The notes beneath the pieces were generated by a model. It did not search any database and was not told the DNA's origin. It saw only the letters and a list, made by a program, of their open reading frames with translations. This document shows, piece by piece, positions 1 to 9,617 of a stretch of 64,000 bases of DNA. The DNA is from Pullulanibacillus sp. KACC 23026 (lineage in GTDB: Bacteria > Bacillota > Bacilli > Bacillales > Sporolactobacillaceae), in NCBI RefSeq assembly GCF_029094525.1, contig NZ_CP119107.1, positions 3,410,001-3,474,000 on the forward strand, in the 5' to 3' direction. Position numbers and translations under genes: made by a program. Positions within the stretch are counted from its first letter, which is position 1; every line of letters starts with the position of its first letter.

Positions 1-402
1 CGTCCCTGCTTTTTGCTTCATCATCGGACGAGTAACCGCCTTCGTTGTGTTAAAAACACCTTTTAAATTGGTGTTAATAACGGCATCCCAATCTTCTTCT
101 TTCATGCGCATAAGAAGCGTATCACGCGTGATACCCGCATTATTAACAAGAACATCTAACGTGCCCCACGTCTCGAGAACTTGCTTCACCATGCCTTGAA
201 CGGCTTCAGAATCGCTAACATCACATTGTACAGCAAAAGCTTGTACACCTAGATTCTGGAGCTCCTGAACCACTTCATTGGCTTTTGCTTCACTTCCAGA
301 ATAGTTGACAGCTACATTGAACCCTTTATGACCAAGTTCAAGCGCAATCGCACGGCCAATACCTCGTGACGCCCCTGTAACCAATGCATTTTTGCCCGTC
401 AT
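1..402 (-). CDS. fabG: 3-oxoacyl-ACP reductase FabG (N-terminal part, cut by window edge)
   Basis: This gene starts at 402 and runs off the left edge, so only the first 134 codons are visible. FabG reduces 3-oxoacyl-ACP with NADPH in the fatty-acid elongation cycle in the cytosol. The visible part is the Rossmann half of a short-chain dehydrogenase: the cofactor loop [12 protein letters not shown] lies near residues 8-19 and the NNAGITRD motif near residues 87-94. The catalytic Ser-Tyr-Lys triad lies beyond the edge and cannot be checked. The start codon overlaps the fabD stop as ATGA, so the two are probably translationally coupled. Family assignment is firm; choosing FabG over another SDR rests mainly on its position after fabD. 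Confidence 0.95.
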   Translation of the reverse strand, partial: MTGKNALVTGASRGIGRAIALELGHKGFNVAVNYSGSEAKANEVVQELQNLGVQAFAVQCDVSDSEAVQGMVKQVLETWGTLDVLVNNAGITRDTLLMRMKEEDWDAVINTNLKGVFNTTKAVTRPMMKQKAGT

Positions 403-1349
403 GAATGAGCCTCCTCTTTAAGTGCTGCCACTGTTTTGTTAAGTGATTCCATATCACTTACGTTGTACAAATTCACTTGTCGGTTAATTTTTTTGATAAG
501 GCCGGACAGCACTTTCCCAGGTCCGACTTCCACGAATGTATCGACACCTTGATCCACAAGATAGTTGACCGTTTCAATCCAACGTACAGGCGAATAGAGC
601 TGTTCAATTAAATGTTTTTTAATTTCTGATGCAGCTGTGACAGGTTCTGCTGTCACGTTAGCAATAACAGGGATTTGAGCATCCGTAATCGTCAACTCAT
701 CAAGAACCGTTGAGAGCTTATCTGCTGCCGGCTGCATGAGTGCCGAATGAAAAGGCCCGCTTACGTTCAATGGAATGACACGTTTGGCTCCCGCCTCTTT
801 GGCGAGCTCTCCTGCCTTTTCCACACCTTCTTTTGTTCCGCTTATGACAATTTGACCAGGCGAATTTAAGTTGGCTAATTGTACTGCACTAGTTGCCTCT
901 GTCGCTTGCTTACAAATCGCATCTAACACGTCTGAATCAAGACCAAGAACGGCCGCCATGGTCCCAACACCAGCAGGGACAGCCTCCTCCATGAAGAGCC
1001 CTCGCATGCGAACAGCGTAGACAGCATCTTCAAAGGATAGAGCTTTCGCTGCAACAAGTGCACTATATTCGCCTAAGCTGTGTCCTGCAACAAAATCTGG
1101 TGTGATGCCCGCACTCCCCATCAATTGAAGCAGAGCAGCACTTACTGTAAGAAGGGCCGGCTGCGTATTTTCTGTTTTGGTCAGAGTTTCTTCTGGTCCA
1201 TTTAAAATAATATTAGTCAATTCATAATCGAGTCGCTCATCCGCCTTTTTGAATAGATCTGCGGCTTCTGACCCTTGATTAATAAGTTCAGCTCCCATTC
1301 CCACAAATTGTGAGCCTTGACCTGGAAAAACAAAAGCTAATTTGCCCAT
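399..1349 (-). CDS. fabD: malonyl-CoA:ACP transacylase FabD
   Basis: FabD loads malonate from malonyl-CoA onto acyl carrier protein to feed fatty-acid elongation. The 316-residue product opens with the family signature FPGQGSQ, carries the nucleophile elbow [10 protein letters not shown] near residue 90, and has the catalytic His region GPFHSALM near residue 200. I chose the ATG at 1349, which gives [14 protein letters not shown]; an in-frame GTG three codons upstream (1358) is the alternative. It sits between plsX (about 34 bases upstream) and fabG (4-base overlap), as in the fapR-plsX-fabD-fabG operon of B. subtilis. It is probably under FapR control from the promoter upstream of fapR. Confidence 0.97.
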   Translation of the reverse strand: MGKLAFVFPGQGSQFVGMGAELINQGSEAADLFKKADERLDYELTNIILNGPEETLTKTENTQPALLTVSAALLQLMGSAGITPDFVAGHSLGEYSALVAAKALSFEDAVYAVRMRGLFMEEAVPAGVGTMAAVLGLDSDVLDAICKQATEATSAVQLANLNSPGQIVISGTKEGVEKAGELAKEAGAKRVIPLNVSGPFHSALMQPAADKLSTVLDELTITDAQIPVIANVTAEPVTAASEIKKHLIEQLYSPVRWIETVNYLVDQGVDTFVEVGPGKVLSGLIKKINRQVNLYNVSDMESLNKTVAALKEEAHS

Positions 1350-1383
1350 CTCTCTCACGCTCTCTTTCCACTTATATCCGTTT

Positions 1384-2403
1384 TTAAAGATTCGATCCCT
1401 TTGTTAATTCTTCAGATTCCTTCAGTTGGGTCACAGCCTCTTCAATTAATTGTACCACTTGATTCTTAACGAGAAGCGCTGCCTGCTTGATCGTCGTTTC
1501 AAAGCCTTGGGCATTTGAAGAACCATGGGCTTTAATAACAGGAGCGCTAAGCCCAAACAAACAAGCCCCGCCATGACTGGAATAATCCATTCGAGCACGG
1601 ATGCCGCGCAGCTTCGGATAAAGCAAACCTGCAACCGCCTTCGAAAAGAATGAGCTCGTGAGCGTTTCCTTAATTATCGAGAAAAAGGACATAGCAGAGC
1701 CCTCAATCGTTTTTAAAACAATATTGCCTGAGAAACCATCACAAACAATGACATCCGCAACATCCTGGAGAATATCCCTTGCTTCAACATTACCAATAAA
1801 ATTAATCGGTGCCTTTTCAAGCAATGCATACGTTTTCTTACTCAAGTCATTCCCTTTTCCAGGTTCTTCGCCAACATTAAGAAGCCCGATTCTCGGATTA
1901 GGTCGACCCGCTACTTTTTCCGAATAAATAGAGCCCATTATTGCATAGTCCAATAAATGATCAGGCTTCGCATCCATGTTAGAACCCGCATCCAGTAATA
2001 GAAATCCTTTATTCGGCTTAACTGTCGGAACGGTTGGCGCAAGGGCTGGACGGTCTATGCCTTTAATTCGGCCAACACTAAACAACCCGGCTGTCATTAA
2101 AGCCCCGGTATTTCCCGCTGAAATCACTGCATCACAGCGGCCTTCCTTCACTTCGTTGATCGCAAGGACCATTGAAGCCTGCTTCTTTTGCCTCACCGCT
2201 CGAACCGGTTGATCAGTCGGCATGATGCGTTCTGTTGTATGTATGATGGAAATGTTTGGATGATTTGCATGCTCTTTAAGCATTGTTTCATCTCCAACAA
2301 GCGTGATCTTAAGATCAGGCATCGATTTCAATGCATTTAATGTGCCTTCAATGACTGCCTTTGGGGCATTATCCCCGCCCATTGCGTCAATGGCTAATCT
2401 CAT
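1384..2403 (-). CDS. plsX: phosphate acyltransferase PlsX
   Basis: PlsX turns acyl-ACP into acyl-phosphate, the donor used by PlsY to start phospholipid synthesis, and acts at the inner face of the membrane. The 339-residue product begins [17 protein letters not shown], the family's hallmark N terminus, and has the usual length. The ATG at 2403 is preferred over the longer reading frame because GGGGAG stands 7 bases before it. It lies 58 bases after fapR and before fabD. Placing plsX behind the gene for the malonyl-CoA-responsive repressor links membrane lipid supply to fatty-acid precursor levels. Confidence 0.97.
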   Translation of the reverse strand: MRLAIDAMGGDNAPKAVIEGTLNALKSMPDLKITLVGDETMLKEHANHPNISIIHTTERIMPTDQPVRAVRQKKQASMVLAINEVKEGRCDAVISAGNTGALMTAGLFSVGRIKGIDRPALAPTVPTVKPNKGFLLLDAGSNMDAKPDHLLDYAIMGSIYSEKVAGRPNPRIGLLNVGEEPGKGNDLSKKTYALLEKAPINFIGNVEARDILQDVADVIVCDGFSGNIVLKTIEGSAMSFFSIIKETLTSSFFSKAVAGLLYPKLRGIRARMDYSSHGGACLFGLSAPVIKAHGSSNAQGFETTIKQAALLVKNQVVQLIEEAVTQLKESEELTKGSNL

Positions 2404-2461
2404 TCTAATCTCCCCTTTGTCCTTTTCTCTCAACCATTTGTGTTATAAACTGGATAGTTAA

Positions 2462-3019
2462 TCATTTTTGTCGAGAACGGAACATCGTAAAGGTTCCCTC
2501 AAAGACCAGCTCTTGATTCACAAAACTTTCTACATCTACAACAGTAAAGTCACGCTCAGCACGGCTAACCGTTGCCTTCGCAATGACCCGTTCTCCTGAC
2601 ATAACCTGCCTTTTGAATTGGATAACGGACTTCGCGGTAAGGGCAAAGTCGTCATTAATAACGGCTGTTGCGAGTGAATTGGCCTGGGCAAAAAGATGAT
2701 GCCCGCGAGCAATGCCCGTCCGGCGAAAGGCATGTTCTGGGTGGATATCCAAAATGGAAATCCCGCTCTGATCTAATTTCAAATCAATGACTTCACCGAT
2801 GACCTCATCTGGATTCAAGGCTTTCACTTGGTCAAAGTTCTTTACTGCGTACGTCTTCATCCGTTCACGAAGTTCCGGAATACCAAGTTCCATCCGGTCC
2901 AATCGAATTGTCTGTACACTAACCCCTAGACGATCCGCTAATTCCTCATCTGTCAAAAAAGGAGAAATCTCTAACGTCTCCTTCAAATCGCGCTGCCTCA
3001 TTTGTTTATTTCGTTTCAT
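2462..3019 (-). CDS. fapR: transcriptional repressor of fatty-acid and phospholipid genes FapR
   Basis: FapR represses fatty-acid and phospholipid genes and is released by malonyl-CoA. The 185-residue protein has an N-terminal DeoR-like helix-turn-helix (about residues 18-40, containing [20 protein letters not shown]) and a C-terminal hot-dog domain (about residues 75-180) that binds the ligand. Size and layout match the B. subtilis protein. It is the first gene of the fapR-plsX-fabD-fabG operon. A FapR-like operator overlaps the start point of the upstream promoter (3199-3215), so the gene probably represses itself. Confidence 0.96.
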   Translation of the reverse strand: MKRNKQMRQRDLKETLEISPFLTDEELADRLGVSVQTIRLDRMELGIPELRERMKTYAVKNFDQVKALNPDEVIGEVIDLKLDQSGISILDIHPEHAFRRTGIARGHHLFAQANSLATAVINDDFALTAKSVIQFKRQVMSGERVIAKATVSRAERDFTVVDVESFVNQELVFEGTFTMFRSRQK

Positions 3020-3198
3020 CTTACACCGCCATTCTTTTTACACCTGTAAAAAGTATCAAACGTCGCTAGTGTGTTAAGGAGAGAGAACGGTTTCCGCCGG
3101 CTATTCCTTCTTTAAAACCCTAGGAAAATTAAGCTTATACTAAATCCTGCTGAACCTTTATCACCAGGCATACGCTATTTATAATTGAAACCAAACAC

Positions 3199-3248
3199 TT
3201 AAGACCTGCTACTAAGAGAAGTATATAAATGTTAAGGCCGAAATTCAA
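3199..3248 (-). promoter_or_regulatory. fapR operon promoter with overlapping FapR operator
   Basis: On the minus strand TTGAAT (3243-3248) and TATACT (3220-3225) are separated by exactly 17 bases, a good sigma-A promoter starting right after the recG stop codon. Directly downstream, 3199-3215 reads TTAGTAGCAGGTCTTAA, an imperfect palindrome differing at three positions from the FapR box I recall (TTAGTACCTGATACTAA, read on either strand). It would cover the transcription start, a good position for repression. The leader to fapR is then about 190 bases; I see nothing else in it. Confidence 0.75.
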
Positions 3249-3253
3249 GTCTT

Positions 3254-5293
3254 TTAATCCAAACGCTCTGTCTCAAAGACCCCTTGGCTCTTAAGCAACT
3301 CTCTGAGCATCCGGTAGTCCTCGCCTGTCCAAAAATCGTCGCTATTGATCATAGAGGCAGCATCCTCGCGGGCCACTTCAAGCGCCTTAAAATCATGAAC
3401 GACATCGGCAATCTTAAAATCAGGCAATCCGCTCTGTTTGGAGCCAAAATAATCACCAGGTCCTCTGAGCTTAAGGTCTTGTTCCGATAATTCAAATCCA
3501 TTCGTTGTCTCTGTCATAATACGCATTCGTTCCTTGCTGACTTCACTCTTTGCATCCGAAACGAGAACGCAATAAGCTTGGGCGTCACCGCGGCCAACTC
3601 GGCCTCTCAATTGGTGAAGCTGTGCGAGTCCAAAACGATCGGCATCATAGATGATCATGAGGGTCGCATTTGGAACATTCACCCCCACTTCAACAACCGT
3701 CGTGGAAACCAAAAGCTGCACCTCATTATTCTTAAATGCCTCCATAACCTCATCTTTTTCCTCAGCATTTAAGCGGCCGTGCATCAGTCCAATTTGATAC
3801 TTAGAAAAGGTTTCCTGAAGAGCGGCATGCAGATCAATCGCATTTTGAACATCTAACGCCTCCGACTCCTCAATTAACGGACAGATCACATAGGCTTGTC
3901 TGCCTTTTTCAAGCTCCTTCAGAACCATGTCTAATACTTGGGACATTTGTTTATGCTTAACCCAATAGGTCTCGATCGGTTTTCGACCGGCAGGCATCTC
4001 CGTAATGGATGAGATATCCATATCTCCAAATGCTGAGATCGCTAAAGTTCGCGGGATCGGGGTTGCCGTCATATATAAAACATCCGATTGCTCCCCTTTT
4101 GCCCGAAGCAAACGGCGCTGCTCGACTCCAAAACGATGCTGTTCGTCGGTAATGACCAACCCAAGATCCTTGAAGACCACTTCATCCTGTATGAGAGCAT
4201 GTGTGCCGACTAGAATTTGAAGTTCGCCATTTTTTAGAGACGCTAATAAATGTTTCCGGGCAGTCCCTTTGACACGGCTCGTCAACAGCCCCACCTGGAT
4301 ATCAAAAGGAGCAAACAGCTGATTCAAACTTTCCGCATGCTGTTCAGCTAGTATCTCAGTTGGCACCATCAAAGCCCCCTGGAGCCCTCCCTGAACAACG
4401 GCAAAAAGCGCAATAGCAGCGACAACCGTTTTACCTGAGCCCACATCCCCTTGCAAAAGGCGGTTCATTCGAATAGGCAATTTCAGATCATGAAGAATGC
4501 TCTTTGTAACTTTGGATTGCGCCTCCGTCAATTCAAAGGGGAGTGCATCGATGAAACGATCCACCTTGTCTTGATCAATCTTCACGGCTCGTCCGCCAAT
4601 TTCACGTCTTTCAATCGCTCGATAAGCTTGCATTTTCAATTGGAAAATAAGGAATTCCTCGTAGATCATTCGCCTTCTGGCATGTTTAAGTGAAATTCTG
4701 TCTTTAGGAAAATGAAGTGCCTCTAACGCATCAAGACGCGGGGGGAGTTTATAGGCTTGTCGAAGCGATAAAGGAATGGGGTCACCTAATGCTTGGCTTT
4801 TCATCATTACAAGGGCTTGCTTAATAAAGGTTCTCATTTGCCTCATCGTCAAATTGCCTCTAAGAGTATAAACCGGTTCAACTACATGTTCACGCTCTTG
4901 CCCGCCTTTTCTTACCTCTACAGCTGTCAGAGTCGCTCGATGCATGTCCCATTTCCCTGTAATCTGAACGGTATCTCCTAATTGCAGGAGTTTTTTCAAA
5001 AAAGGTTTATTAAAAGCGACAACCGAAATAAGGTGCTCTCCGACAAATAATCTGAAGGTGAGCCGCGATAAGTTTTTTCGAATGTAGCGAAGGACAGGCT
5101 CACTTTGAACCTGACCCTCGACTGTTAATTTTTCATCATGAAGAGCGTCAGCCAGCTCTTTTAATTGATAATTTTCATAGCGATATGGAAAATGATAAAG
5201 TAATTCTTCTAATGTTGTAATCCCCAGCTGTTCTAAGTCCTTCGCCGTTTCCTCTCCGACCCCTTTAAGAACCGTCACAGATTGATCAAACAT
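3254..5293 (-). CDS. recG: ATP-dependent DNA helicase RecG
   Basis: RecG remodels stalled replication forks and branch-migrates Holliday junctions. The 679-residue protein has an N-terminal helix-hairpin-helix/wedge region (GVGEETAKDLEQLGI), an OB fold, then superfamily 2 helicase domains with Walker A GDVGSGKT, the DEQH box and motif VI QLRGRVGRG. The start is the ATG at 5293 rather than the longer frame, because AAAGGAGATTTAAT lies just before it. It begins one base after the sdaAA stop, so the two are likely cotranscribed. Confidence 0.97.
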   Translation of the reverse strand: MFDQSVTVLKGVGEETAKDLEQLGITTLEELLYHFPYRYENYQLKELADALHDEKLTVEGQVQSEPVLRYIRKNLSRLTFRLFVGEHLISVVAFNKPFLKKLLQLGDTVQITGKWDMHRATLTAVEVRKGGQEREHVVEPVYTLRGNLTMRQMRTFIKQALVMMKSQALGDPIPLSLRQAYKLPPRLDALEALHFPKDRISLKHARRRMIYEEFLIFQLKMQAYRAIERREIGGRAVKIDQDKVDRFIDALPFELTEAQSKVTKSILHDLKLPIRMNRLLQGDVGSGKTVVAAIALFAVVQGGLQGALMVPTEILAEQHAESLNQLFAPFDIQVGLLTSRVKGTARKHLLASLKNGELQILVGTHALIQDEVVFKDLGLVITDEQHRFGVEQRRLLRAKGEQSDVLYMTATPIPRTLAISAFGDMDISSITEMPAGRKPIETYWVKHKQMSQVLDMVLKELEKGRQAYVICPLIEESEALDVQNAIDLHAALQETFSKYQIGLMHGRLNAEEKDEVMEAFKNNEVQLLVSTTVVEVGVNVPNATLMIIYDADRFGLAQLHQLRGRVGRGDAQAYCVLVSDAKSEVSKERMRIMTETTNGFELSEQDLKLRGPGDYFGSKQSGLPDFKIADVVHDFKALEVAREDAASMINSDDFWTGEDYRMLRELLKSQGVFETERLD

Positions 5294-5294
5294 A

Positions 5295-6179
5295 TTAAAT
5301 CTCCTTTTGATTGCCGTATAATCGGGCTTCAAAGGCACGGGCTGTCGGCGTATCAGCTAAACCGCCTTCCGCTGTTTCGCGAAACGCTCTTGGCATCGCC
5401 AAACCGATTTTATACATGGCTTCAATTACTTCATCACAAGGGATCGCACTTCTGATTCCAGCAAGTGCCATATCAGCTGCGACAATTGCCTTAGCAGCTC
5501 CCATTGCATTTCGTTTCACACATGGAACTTCTACAAGTCCTGCCACAGGGTCACAAATTAAGCCTAACATATTTTTCAGCGCGATGGCCATAGCATCTGC
5601 TGATTGGGCCGGTGTTCCTCCAGCAAGTTCTACAACTGCTGCGGCGGCCATCCCCGTCGCAGAGCCTACCTCGGCCTGACAACCTCCTGCAGCCCCTGAA
5701 ATGGAGGCATTGTTAGCCACGACAAAACCAAAGGCTCCTGAAGTAAATAAAAAGCGGACCATTTGCTCGCGAGTCGCCTTAAGCTTATCTTTTAACCCAA
5801 ACAAAACACCAGGTACTACGCCCGCTGCGCCTGCTGTCGGTGTAGCACAAATTGTTCCCATTGCCGCATTGACTTCATTGGTTGAGACAGCTTTACTAAC
5901 AGCATCTAACAGCGTTTCTCCAGCAAGGCTTTTGCCTGATTGAATATATTTCTGCAAAAGGACGGCATCACCGCCTGTTAACCCAGAGTGCGATCTCACG
6001 TTTTCATTAATACCTCGTTCTACCGCTTTCTCCATGATGGTTAAATGATGCTCCATTTGATTGTATATAGCTTCTCTTGATCTCCCCGACTCCTCCATTT
6101 CTTGCAAAATCATAATCTCAGAAATGGGAAGTTGACGTTCTTCCGCTTGACTTACTAATTCTTTGACCGTTCGAAACAT
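5295..6179 (-). CDS. sdaAA: L-serine ammonia-lyase, iron-sulfur-dependent, alpha subunit
   Basis: SdaAA and SdaAB together deaminate L-serine to pyruvate and ammonia. The 294-residue alpha subunit carries the cysteines expected to hold the oxygen-sensitive iron-sulfur cluster, in the contexts GGCQAEVGSATG, LICDPVAG and VEVPCVKRNAMG. Length is typical for the two-subunit bacterial type. It follows sdaAB with a 29-base gap and its stop codon is one base from the recG start. Confidence 0.95.
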   Translation of the reverse strand: MFRTVKELVSQAEERQLPISEIMILQEMEESGRSREAIYNQMEHHLTIMEKAVERGINENVRSHSGLTGGDAVLLQKYIQSGKSLAGETLLDAVSKAVSTNEVNAAMGTICATPTAGAAGVVPGVLFGLKDKLKATREQMVRFLFTSGAFGFVVANNASISGAAGGCQAEVGSATGMAAAAVVELAGGTPAQSADAMAIALKNMLGLICDPVAGLVEVPCVKRNAMGAAKAIVAADMALAGIRSAIPCDEVIEAMYKIGLAMPRAFRETAEGGLADTPTARAFEARLYGNQKEI

Positions 6180-6208
6180 ATAAATTTGCCCCCAATCTAT
6201 CTCTATAG

Positions 6209-6868
6209 TTAGTCAAGGGTTGCCACATATAACATGTGAGGGGCCTTGCTAACTTCATCTACTACTTTCTGACTTACAGTTTGGTCGGTTTCGATCACCA
6301 TAAGAGCCGTCTTCCCTTTAACTTTTCGTGATACTTCCATATAAGAAATATTAATTTCGTGTTTGGCAAGTATGGAAGCCACCTCAGCAATGGCCCCAAA
6401 GCGATCTTGGTGAGCAATAAAAATAGCGGGCTGATTGCCTGACAAACGAAGATCATACCCGTTTAACTCGATAATTTCAATTTTACCGCCACCAATAGAT
6501 ATACCCACAATTTCAAGTCGATCCTCATCATCCTCAAGAATGAGACGAGCGGTGTTGGGATGATCGGCTTCGATCGTTTCCTCAACAATGTCAATAGACA
6601 TCCCTTGTTTTTCAGCATCCGAAAGCGCATTCACAATTCTCTCGTCATACGTGTCATAATCAAGCAAACCACCGACCAAAGCCACATCTGTTCCATGACC
6701 GCGATACGTTTTGGCAAATGAGCCGTATAAATGAATGATGACTTTCTTAGGCATTCTCCCAAACAAATTACGAGCGACTCGTCCAATTCGAGCCGCACCT
6801 GCTGTATGGGAACTTGAAGGCCCAATCATCACCGGTCCTATAATATCAAATACACTCCGATATTTCAT
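6209..6868 (-). CDS. sdaAB: L-serine ammonia-lyase, iron-sulfur-dependent, beta subunit
   Basis: This is the beta subunit of the two-subunit L-serine dehydratase. The 219-residue product has the conserved GPSSSHTAGAARIGRVARN motif near residues 16-34 and a C-terminal ACT domain (about residues 147-219, HQDRFGAIAEVASILAKHEI), which in this family usually senses serine. It heads an sdaAB-sdaAA-recG block and has a candidate promoter upstream (6959-6987), separated from fakA by a terminator-like hairpin. Confidence 0.95.
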   Translation of the reverse strand: MKYRSVFDIIGPVMIGPSSSHTAGAARIGRVARNLFGRMPKKVIIHLYGSFAKTYRGHGTDVALVGGLLDYDTYDERIVNALSDAEKQGMSIDIVEETIEADHPNTARLILEDDEDRLEIVGISIGGGKIEIIELNGYDLRLSGNQPAIFIAHQDRFGAIAEVASILAKHEINISYMEVSRKVKGKTALMVIETDQTVSQKVVDEVSKAPHMLYVATLD

Positions 6869-6958
6869 TAGATCCCCTCACTTTTTTTGCATTCCTGACA
6901 CATTTTTTTAACGTTTAAAACCCCATGACGCCTCACTATTGATCCCTTACTAATTTCT

Positions 6959-6987
6959 ATAATATCCGCCTATACGCTTTTCGTCAC
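6959..6987 (-). promoter_or_regulatory. candidate sigma-A promoter for sdaAB
   Basis: The minus strand shows GTGACG (6982-6987), a 17-base spacer and TATTAT (6959-6964). It lies between the hairpin after fakA and the sdaAB start, about 90 bases before the gene. The match is moderate (4 of 6 and 5 of 6), so this is a candidate only. Confidence 0.45.
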
Positions 6988-7004
6988 TTTTTTTAATAAG
7001 CCTC

Positions 7005-7043
7005 GTTAAAAATAAGGAATAGGCGCCTTAAAAACGCCTATTC
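7005..7043 (-). terminator. terminator-like hairpin after fakA
   Basis: A 9-base stem, GAATAGGCG against CGCCTATTC, with a 9-base loop overlaps the fakA stop codon and is followed on the minus strand by CTTATTTTTAAC. The U-tract is interrupted, so termination may be partial. Confidence 0.55.
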
Positions 7044-8735
7044 AACGGATAATAAGAAATCATATATAGGTTGTCCGCCATGGTGCATGTCAATGGTTAA
7101 GTCTTCATAGTCCTTCTCAAGCTGCTCTTTCAAATGAGCTTCTTCCTCTGGCGTGACAGATTCTCCGCAAATCATCGTCAAAATTTCATCATCAGGGCCG
7201 ACCATCTTCTCTAATAACTGGCTTAAGACAGTTAAGCGATTTTGCGAAGTCGAAACAATGGTACCTTCAATTAGACCGATATAATGTCCTTTTTGGATGG
7301 CTAATCCATCAACCGTCGTATCGCGAACCGAGCTAGTGATTTGACCTGATTTTACATGTTTCATAGCGTCCGTCATCGCCTTCGCATTGTCAGCAAGTGA
7401 TCGTCCTGGAGTAAAGGCCATCAAAGCAGATAGCCCTTGAGGAATGGATTTTGTTTCAACAATTTCCACCTTAGCCGCGGCTACTTCAGCTGCCTGTTTG
7501 GCCGCCATAACAATATTCCCGTTGTTTGGAAGCACTAATACCTGTGAAGCGCCTGTCTCTTCAATCGCCTTGATTAAATCCTCTGTGCTCGGATTCATGG
7601 ATTGACCGCCTTCAATCACTCCGGTTGCACCTAAACTTTTAAATAACTGTGCAATCCCAACGGCCGGTACAACCGTGACAACGGCAAATTCAGGCTTAGG
7701 TTCATCCTTTGAAGGTTTCGTTGAAAAGTTAACAGGTGTTTCTGAACTTGGCCCCGGCTCATTCGTAATTTCCGCATGCTGTTCACGCATATTATCAATC
7801 TTAATTTTAATCATTTCACCAAAGGTCTGAGCAATATTCAGCACCTCTCCAGGTTTCTCAGAGTGAATGTGAACCTTCAGAAGTTCCTCATCCGAAACGA
7901 CTAATAAAGAATCCCCATAATTAGAAAGTGTTTGTCTGAGTGCCGATTCATCATAGCGGCTTGCTCCTTCAGGAGAGAAACGAACCATGAATTCAGTACA
8001 GAAACCAAACACAATATCTTCAGTTTTCATGAAAGAATGGGCACTTTTGTGATGCTCCGCTTTCACTAGATCGTCAAGCTTCTCCGTCTTTTCTTGCGTA
8101 ACAGAAGGCGGTGCTTCTGCTGACAAAACAGATAAAAAGCCTTGATAAATGACTAAGAGACCTTGTCCGCCTGAATCCACGACTCCTACTTCCTTAAGCA
8201 GTGGAAGCATCTCAGGTGTTCTTTGAAGGGTTGCCCTTGCTTCATTCACAACAGCCTTCATAACCACTAGAACATCTTTGGTTTTCTTAGCGGCTAAGAG
8301 CCCTGCTTTTGCCGCTTCTCGAGCAACGGTTAGGATCGTTCCTTCCACCGGCTTCATCACCGCTTTATAAGCCGTCTCCACACCGGCTTGAAACGCCTCA
8401 GCTAATGTGTTGGCATTTAAGCTGTCCCGTTCATTCTTTAGAACTTGAGAGAACCCTCGAAAGAGCTGTGATAAAATGACCCCAGAATTTCCTCTTGCTC
8501 CCATGAGAAGGCCTTTTGCAAATTGCAAACCCGCCTCTCCGATAGTAGAAGAAGGGGAAGCCTTAAGTTCACGCACTCCTGATGCTATGGTTAAAGACAT
8601 ATTTGTTCCTGTATCCCCGTCTGGTACTGGGAACACATTGAGTGCATTAATAGCAGCGGCATGTGCAGCTAAGTTATCTGCCCCCATTTTAAACATGTCT
8701 TTTAGCTCTTGAACCTGAATTTTATCTTTGACCAC
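7038..8735 (-). CDS. fakA: fatty acid kinase FakA (DAK/YloV family)
   Basis: FakA phosphorylates fatty acids held by a FakB protein, making acyl-phosphate for phospholipid synthesis. The 565-residue product has an N-terminal DhaL-like nucleotide domain with the metal-binding motif NVFPVPDGDTGTNMSLT (about residues 33-49) and the GARGNSGVILSQ loop, followed by a middle domain and the DegV-like C-terminal domain of the family. It lies 19 bases after yloU, as in B. subtilis (yloU-yloV). No fakB is visible here; it is normally elsewhere on the chromosome. Confidence 0.94.
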   Translation of the reverse strand: MVKDKIQVQELKDMFKMGADNLAAHAAAINALNVFPVPDGDTGTNMSLTIASGVRELKASPSSTIGEAGLQFAKGLLMGARGNSGVILSQLFRGFSQVLKNERDSLNANTLAEAFQAGVETAYKAVMKPVEGTILTVAREAAKAGLLAAKKTKDVLVVMKAVVNEARATLQRTPEMLPLLKEVGVVDSGGQGLLVIYQGFLSVLSAEAPPSVTQEKTEKLDDLVKAEHHKSAHSFMKTEDIVFGFCTEFMVRFSPEGASRYDESALRQTLSNYGDSLLVVSDEELLKVHIHSEKPGEVLNIAQTFGEMIKIKIDNMREQHAEITNEPGPSSETPVNFSTKPSKDEPKPEFAVVTVVPAVGIAQLFKSLGATGVIEGGQSMNPSTEDLIKAIEETGASQVLVLPNNGNIVMAAKQAAEVAAAKVEIVETKSIPQGLSALMAFTPGRSLADNAKAMTDAMKHVKSGQITSSVRDTTVDGLAIQKGHYIGLIEGTIVSTSQNRLTVLSQLLEKMVGPDDEILTMICGESVTPEEEAHLKEQLEKDYEDLTIDMHHGGQPIYDFLLSVE

Positions 8736-8754
8736 TTTTAACTAGCCTCCTGGT

Positions 8755-9117
8755 TTACTCGTTCATCATCCTGACGCCTTGAACAAATATATTGATCGCG
8801 TCAACATCAATCCCGAGCATCTGATCGAGACTGTATTTAACTTTCGTTTGAACGTTATGAGCGATTTCAGATATTTTCGTCCCATAACTGACAATGATGT
8901 ACATATCAATTTGATAGCCTTCGGAGGATTCGCGAACGATAACGCCTTTGCTAAAGTTGTCGCGTCCTAATAACTCTGTTAATCCATCTTTTAGCTGATG
9001 CTGCGATGCCATGCCGATAATTCCATAACAATCAACAGCAGCCCCGCCTGCAATTTTGCTTACAACATCATTGGTGACGTCTATTTTTCCAAATTCCGTT
9101 TTTAATTCGATCGTCAC
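8755..9117 (-). CDS. yloU: Asp23/Gls24 family envelope stress protein (YloU)
   Basis: This 120-residue Asp23-family protein matches the size and sequence I recall for B. subtilis YloU (IVSYGTKISEIAHNVQ, NIFVQGVRMMNE). Its exact role is not settled; the constant pairing with fakA suggests a link to envelope lipid supply, which is inference. The GTG at 9117 is preferred over the longer frame: GAGGGGG lies just upstream and the protein then begins MTIELKTEFGKIDVTNDV like its relatives. It diverges from rpmB across about 190 bases. Confidence 0.9.
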   Translation of the reverse strand: MTIELKTEFGKIDVTNDVVSKIAGGAAVDCYGIIGMASQHQLKDGLTELLGRDNFSKGVIVRESSEGYQIDMYIIVSYGTKISEIAHNVQTKVKYSLDQMLGIDVDAINIFVQGVRMMNE

Positions 9118-9236
9118 AGCTGCTCGCCCCCTCATCTTTGTACATATAGTCATTCTACACTAAGCGATTTGGTTTTAAAAGACTAGGGCATTCCATGGGA
9201 GTCGCTTTCACTTTTTATTAGTATATGAAAATCGAG

Positions 9237-9265
9237 TTGCCTAAATCGCGATTTAATGCTATTAT
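9237..9265 (+). promoter_or_regulatory. rpmB promoter with extended -10
   Basis: TTGCCT (9237-9242), a 17-base spacer ending in TGC, and TATTAT (9260-9265) form a sigma-A promoter with an extended -10. It lies about 40 bases before the rpmB start, leaving a short leader with AAGGAGG. Confidence 0.6.
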
Positions 9266-9305
9266 TTTAAGAGTGTTTGCAATTCACGGCAAGGAGGTTT
9301 GACTC

Positions 9306-9494
9306 ATGGGAAAGAAATGTTTTGTAACAGGTAAAACGACTCAATTCGGACAAAATCGTTCATTTGCTGAAAATAAGTCCAAGCGTAAGTTCAAAGCGAA
9401 CCTACAAAAAGTACGCATTTTAGTTGACGGTAAACCAAAACGCGTTTACGTATCAACAAAAGCACTTAAAGCAGGTTTAGTTGAACGCGTCTAA
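9306..9494 (+). CDS. rpmB: 50S ribosomal protein L28
   Basis: L28 is a small rRNA-binding protein of the large ribosomal subunit. The 62-residue product begins [19 protein letters not shown] and ends [11 protein letters not shown], typical of the short Firmicute form. Only one cysteine is present (residue 5), so there is no paired-cysteine zinc site. It is preceded by AAGGAGG, read from its own promoter against the direction of its neighbours, and followed by a hairpin terminator, so it is probably monocistronic, as in B. subtilis. Confidence 0.98.
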   Translation: MGKKCFVTGKTTQFGQNRSFAENKSKRKFKANLQKVRILVDGKPKRVYVSTKALKAGLVERV

Positions 9495-9507
9495 TCGACT
9501 TTTACAC

Positions 9508-9566
9508 AAAATAAAAGTTCAGTTTGTTTAGGAATCCTCCTGATCAGCTGGACTTTTATTTTTTTT
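9508..9566 (+). terminator. rpmB terminator
   Basis: A 15-base stem (9508-9522 with 9548-9562, one G-T pair) encloses a 25-base loop and is followed by a run of T. It starts 13 bases after the rpmB stop codon. Confidence 0.75.
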
Positions 9567-9587
9567 ATGGTTAGAATCATCCAAAAC

Positions 9588-9617
9588 AAAAAAGCACCTG
9601 CAAAGGGTGCTTTTTTG
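9588..9617. terminator. bidirectional terminator between rpmB and spoVM
   Basis: AAAAAAGCACC pairs with GGTGCTTTTTT around a 7-base loop, giving a U-tract on both strands. It abuts the spoVM stop codon and also backs up the rpmB terminator. Confidence 0.8.

Noticed and set aside
5311-5943. Long plus-strand open frames opposite sdaAA
   Set aside because: They are antisense shadows of a clear conserved gene; composition follows the opposite strand's codons.
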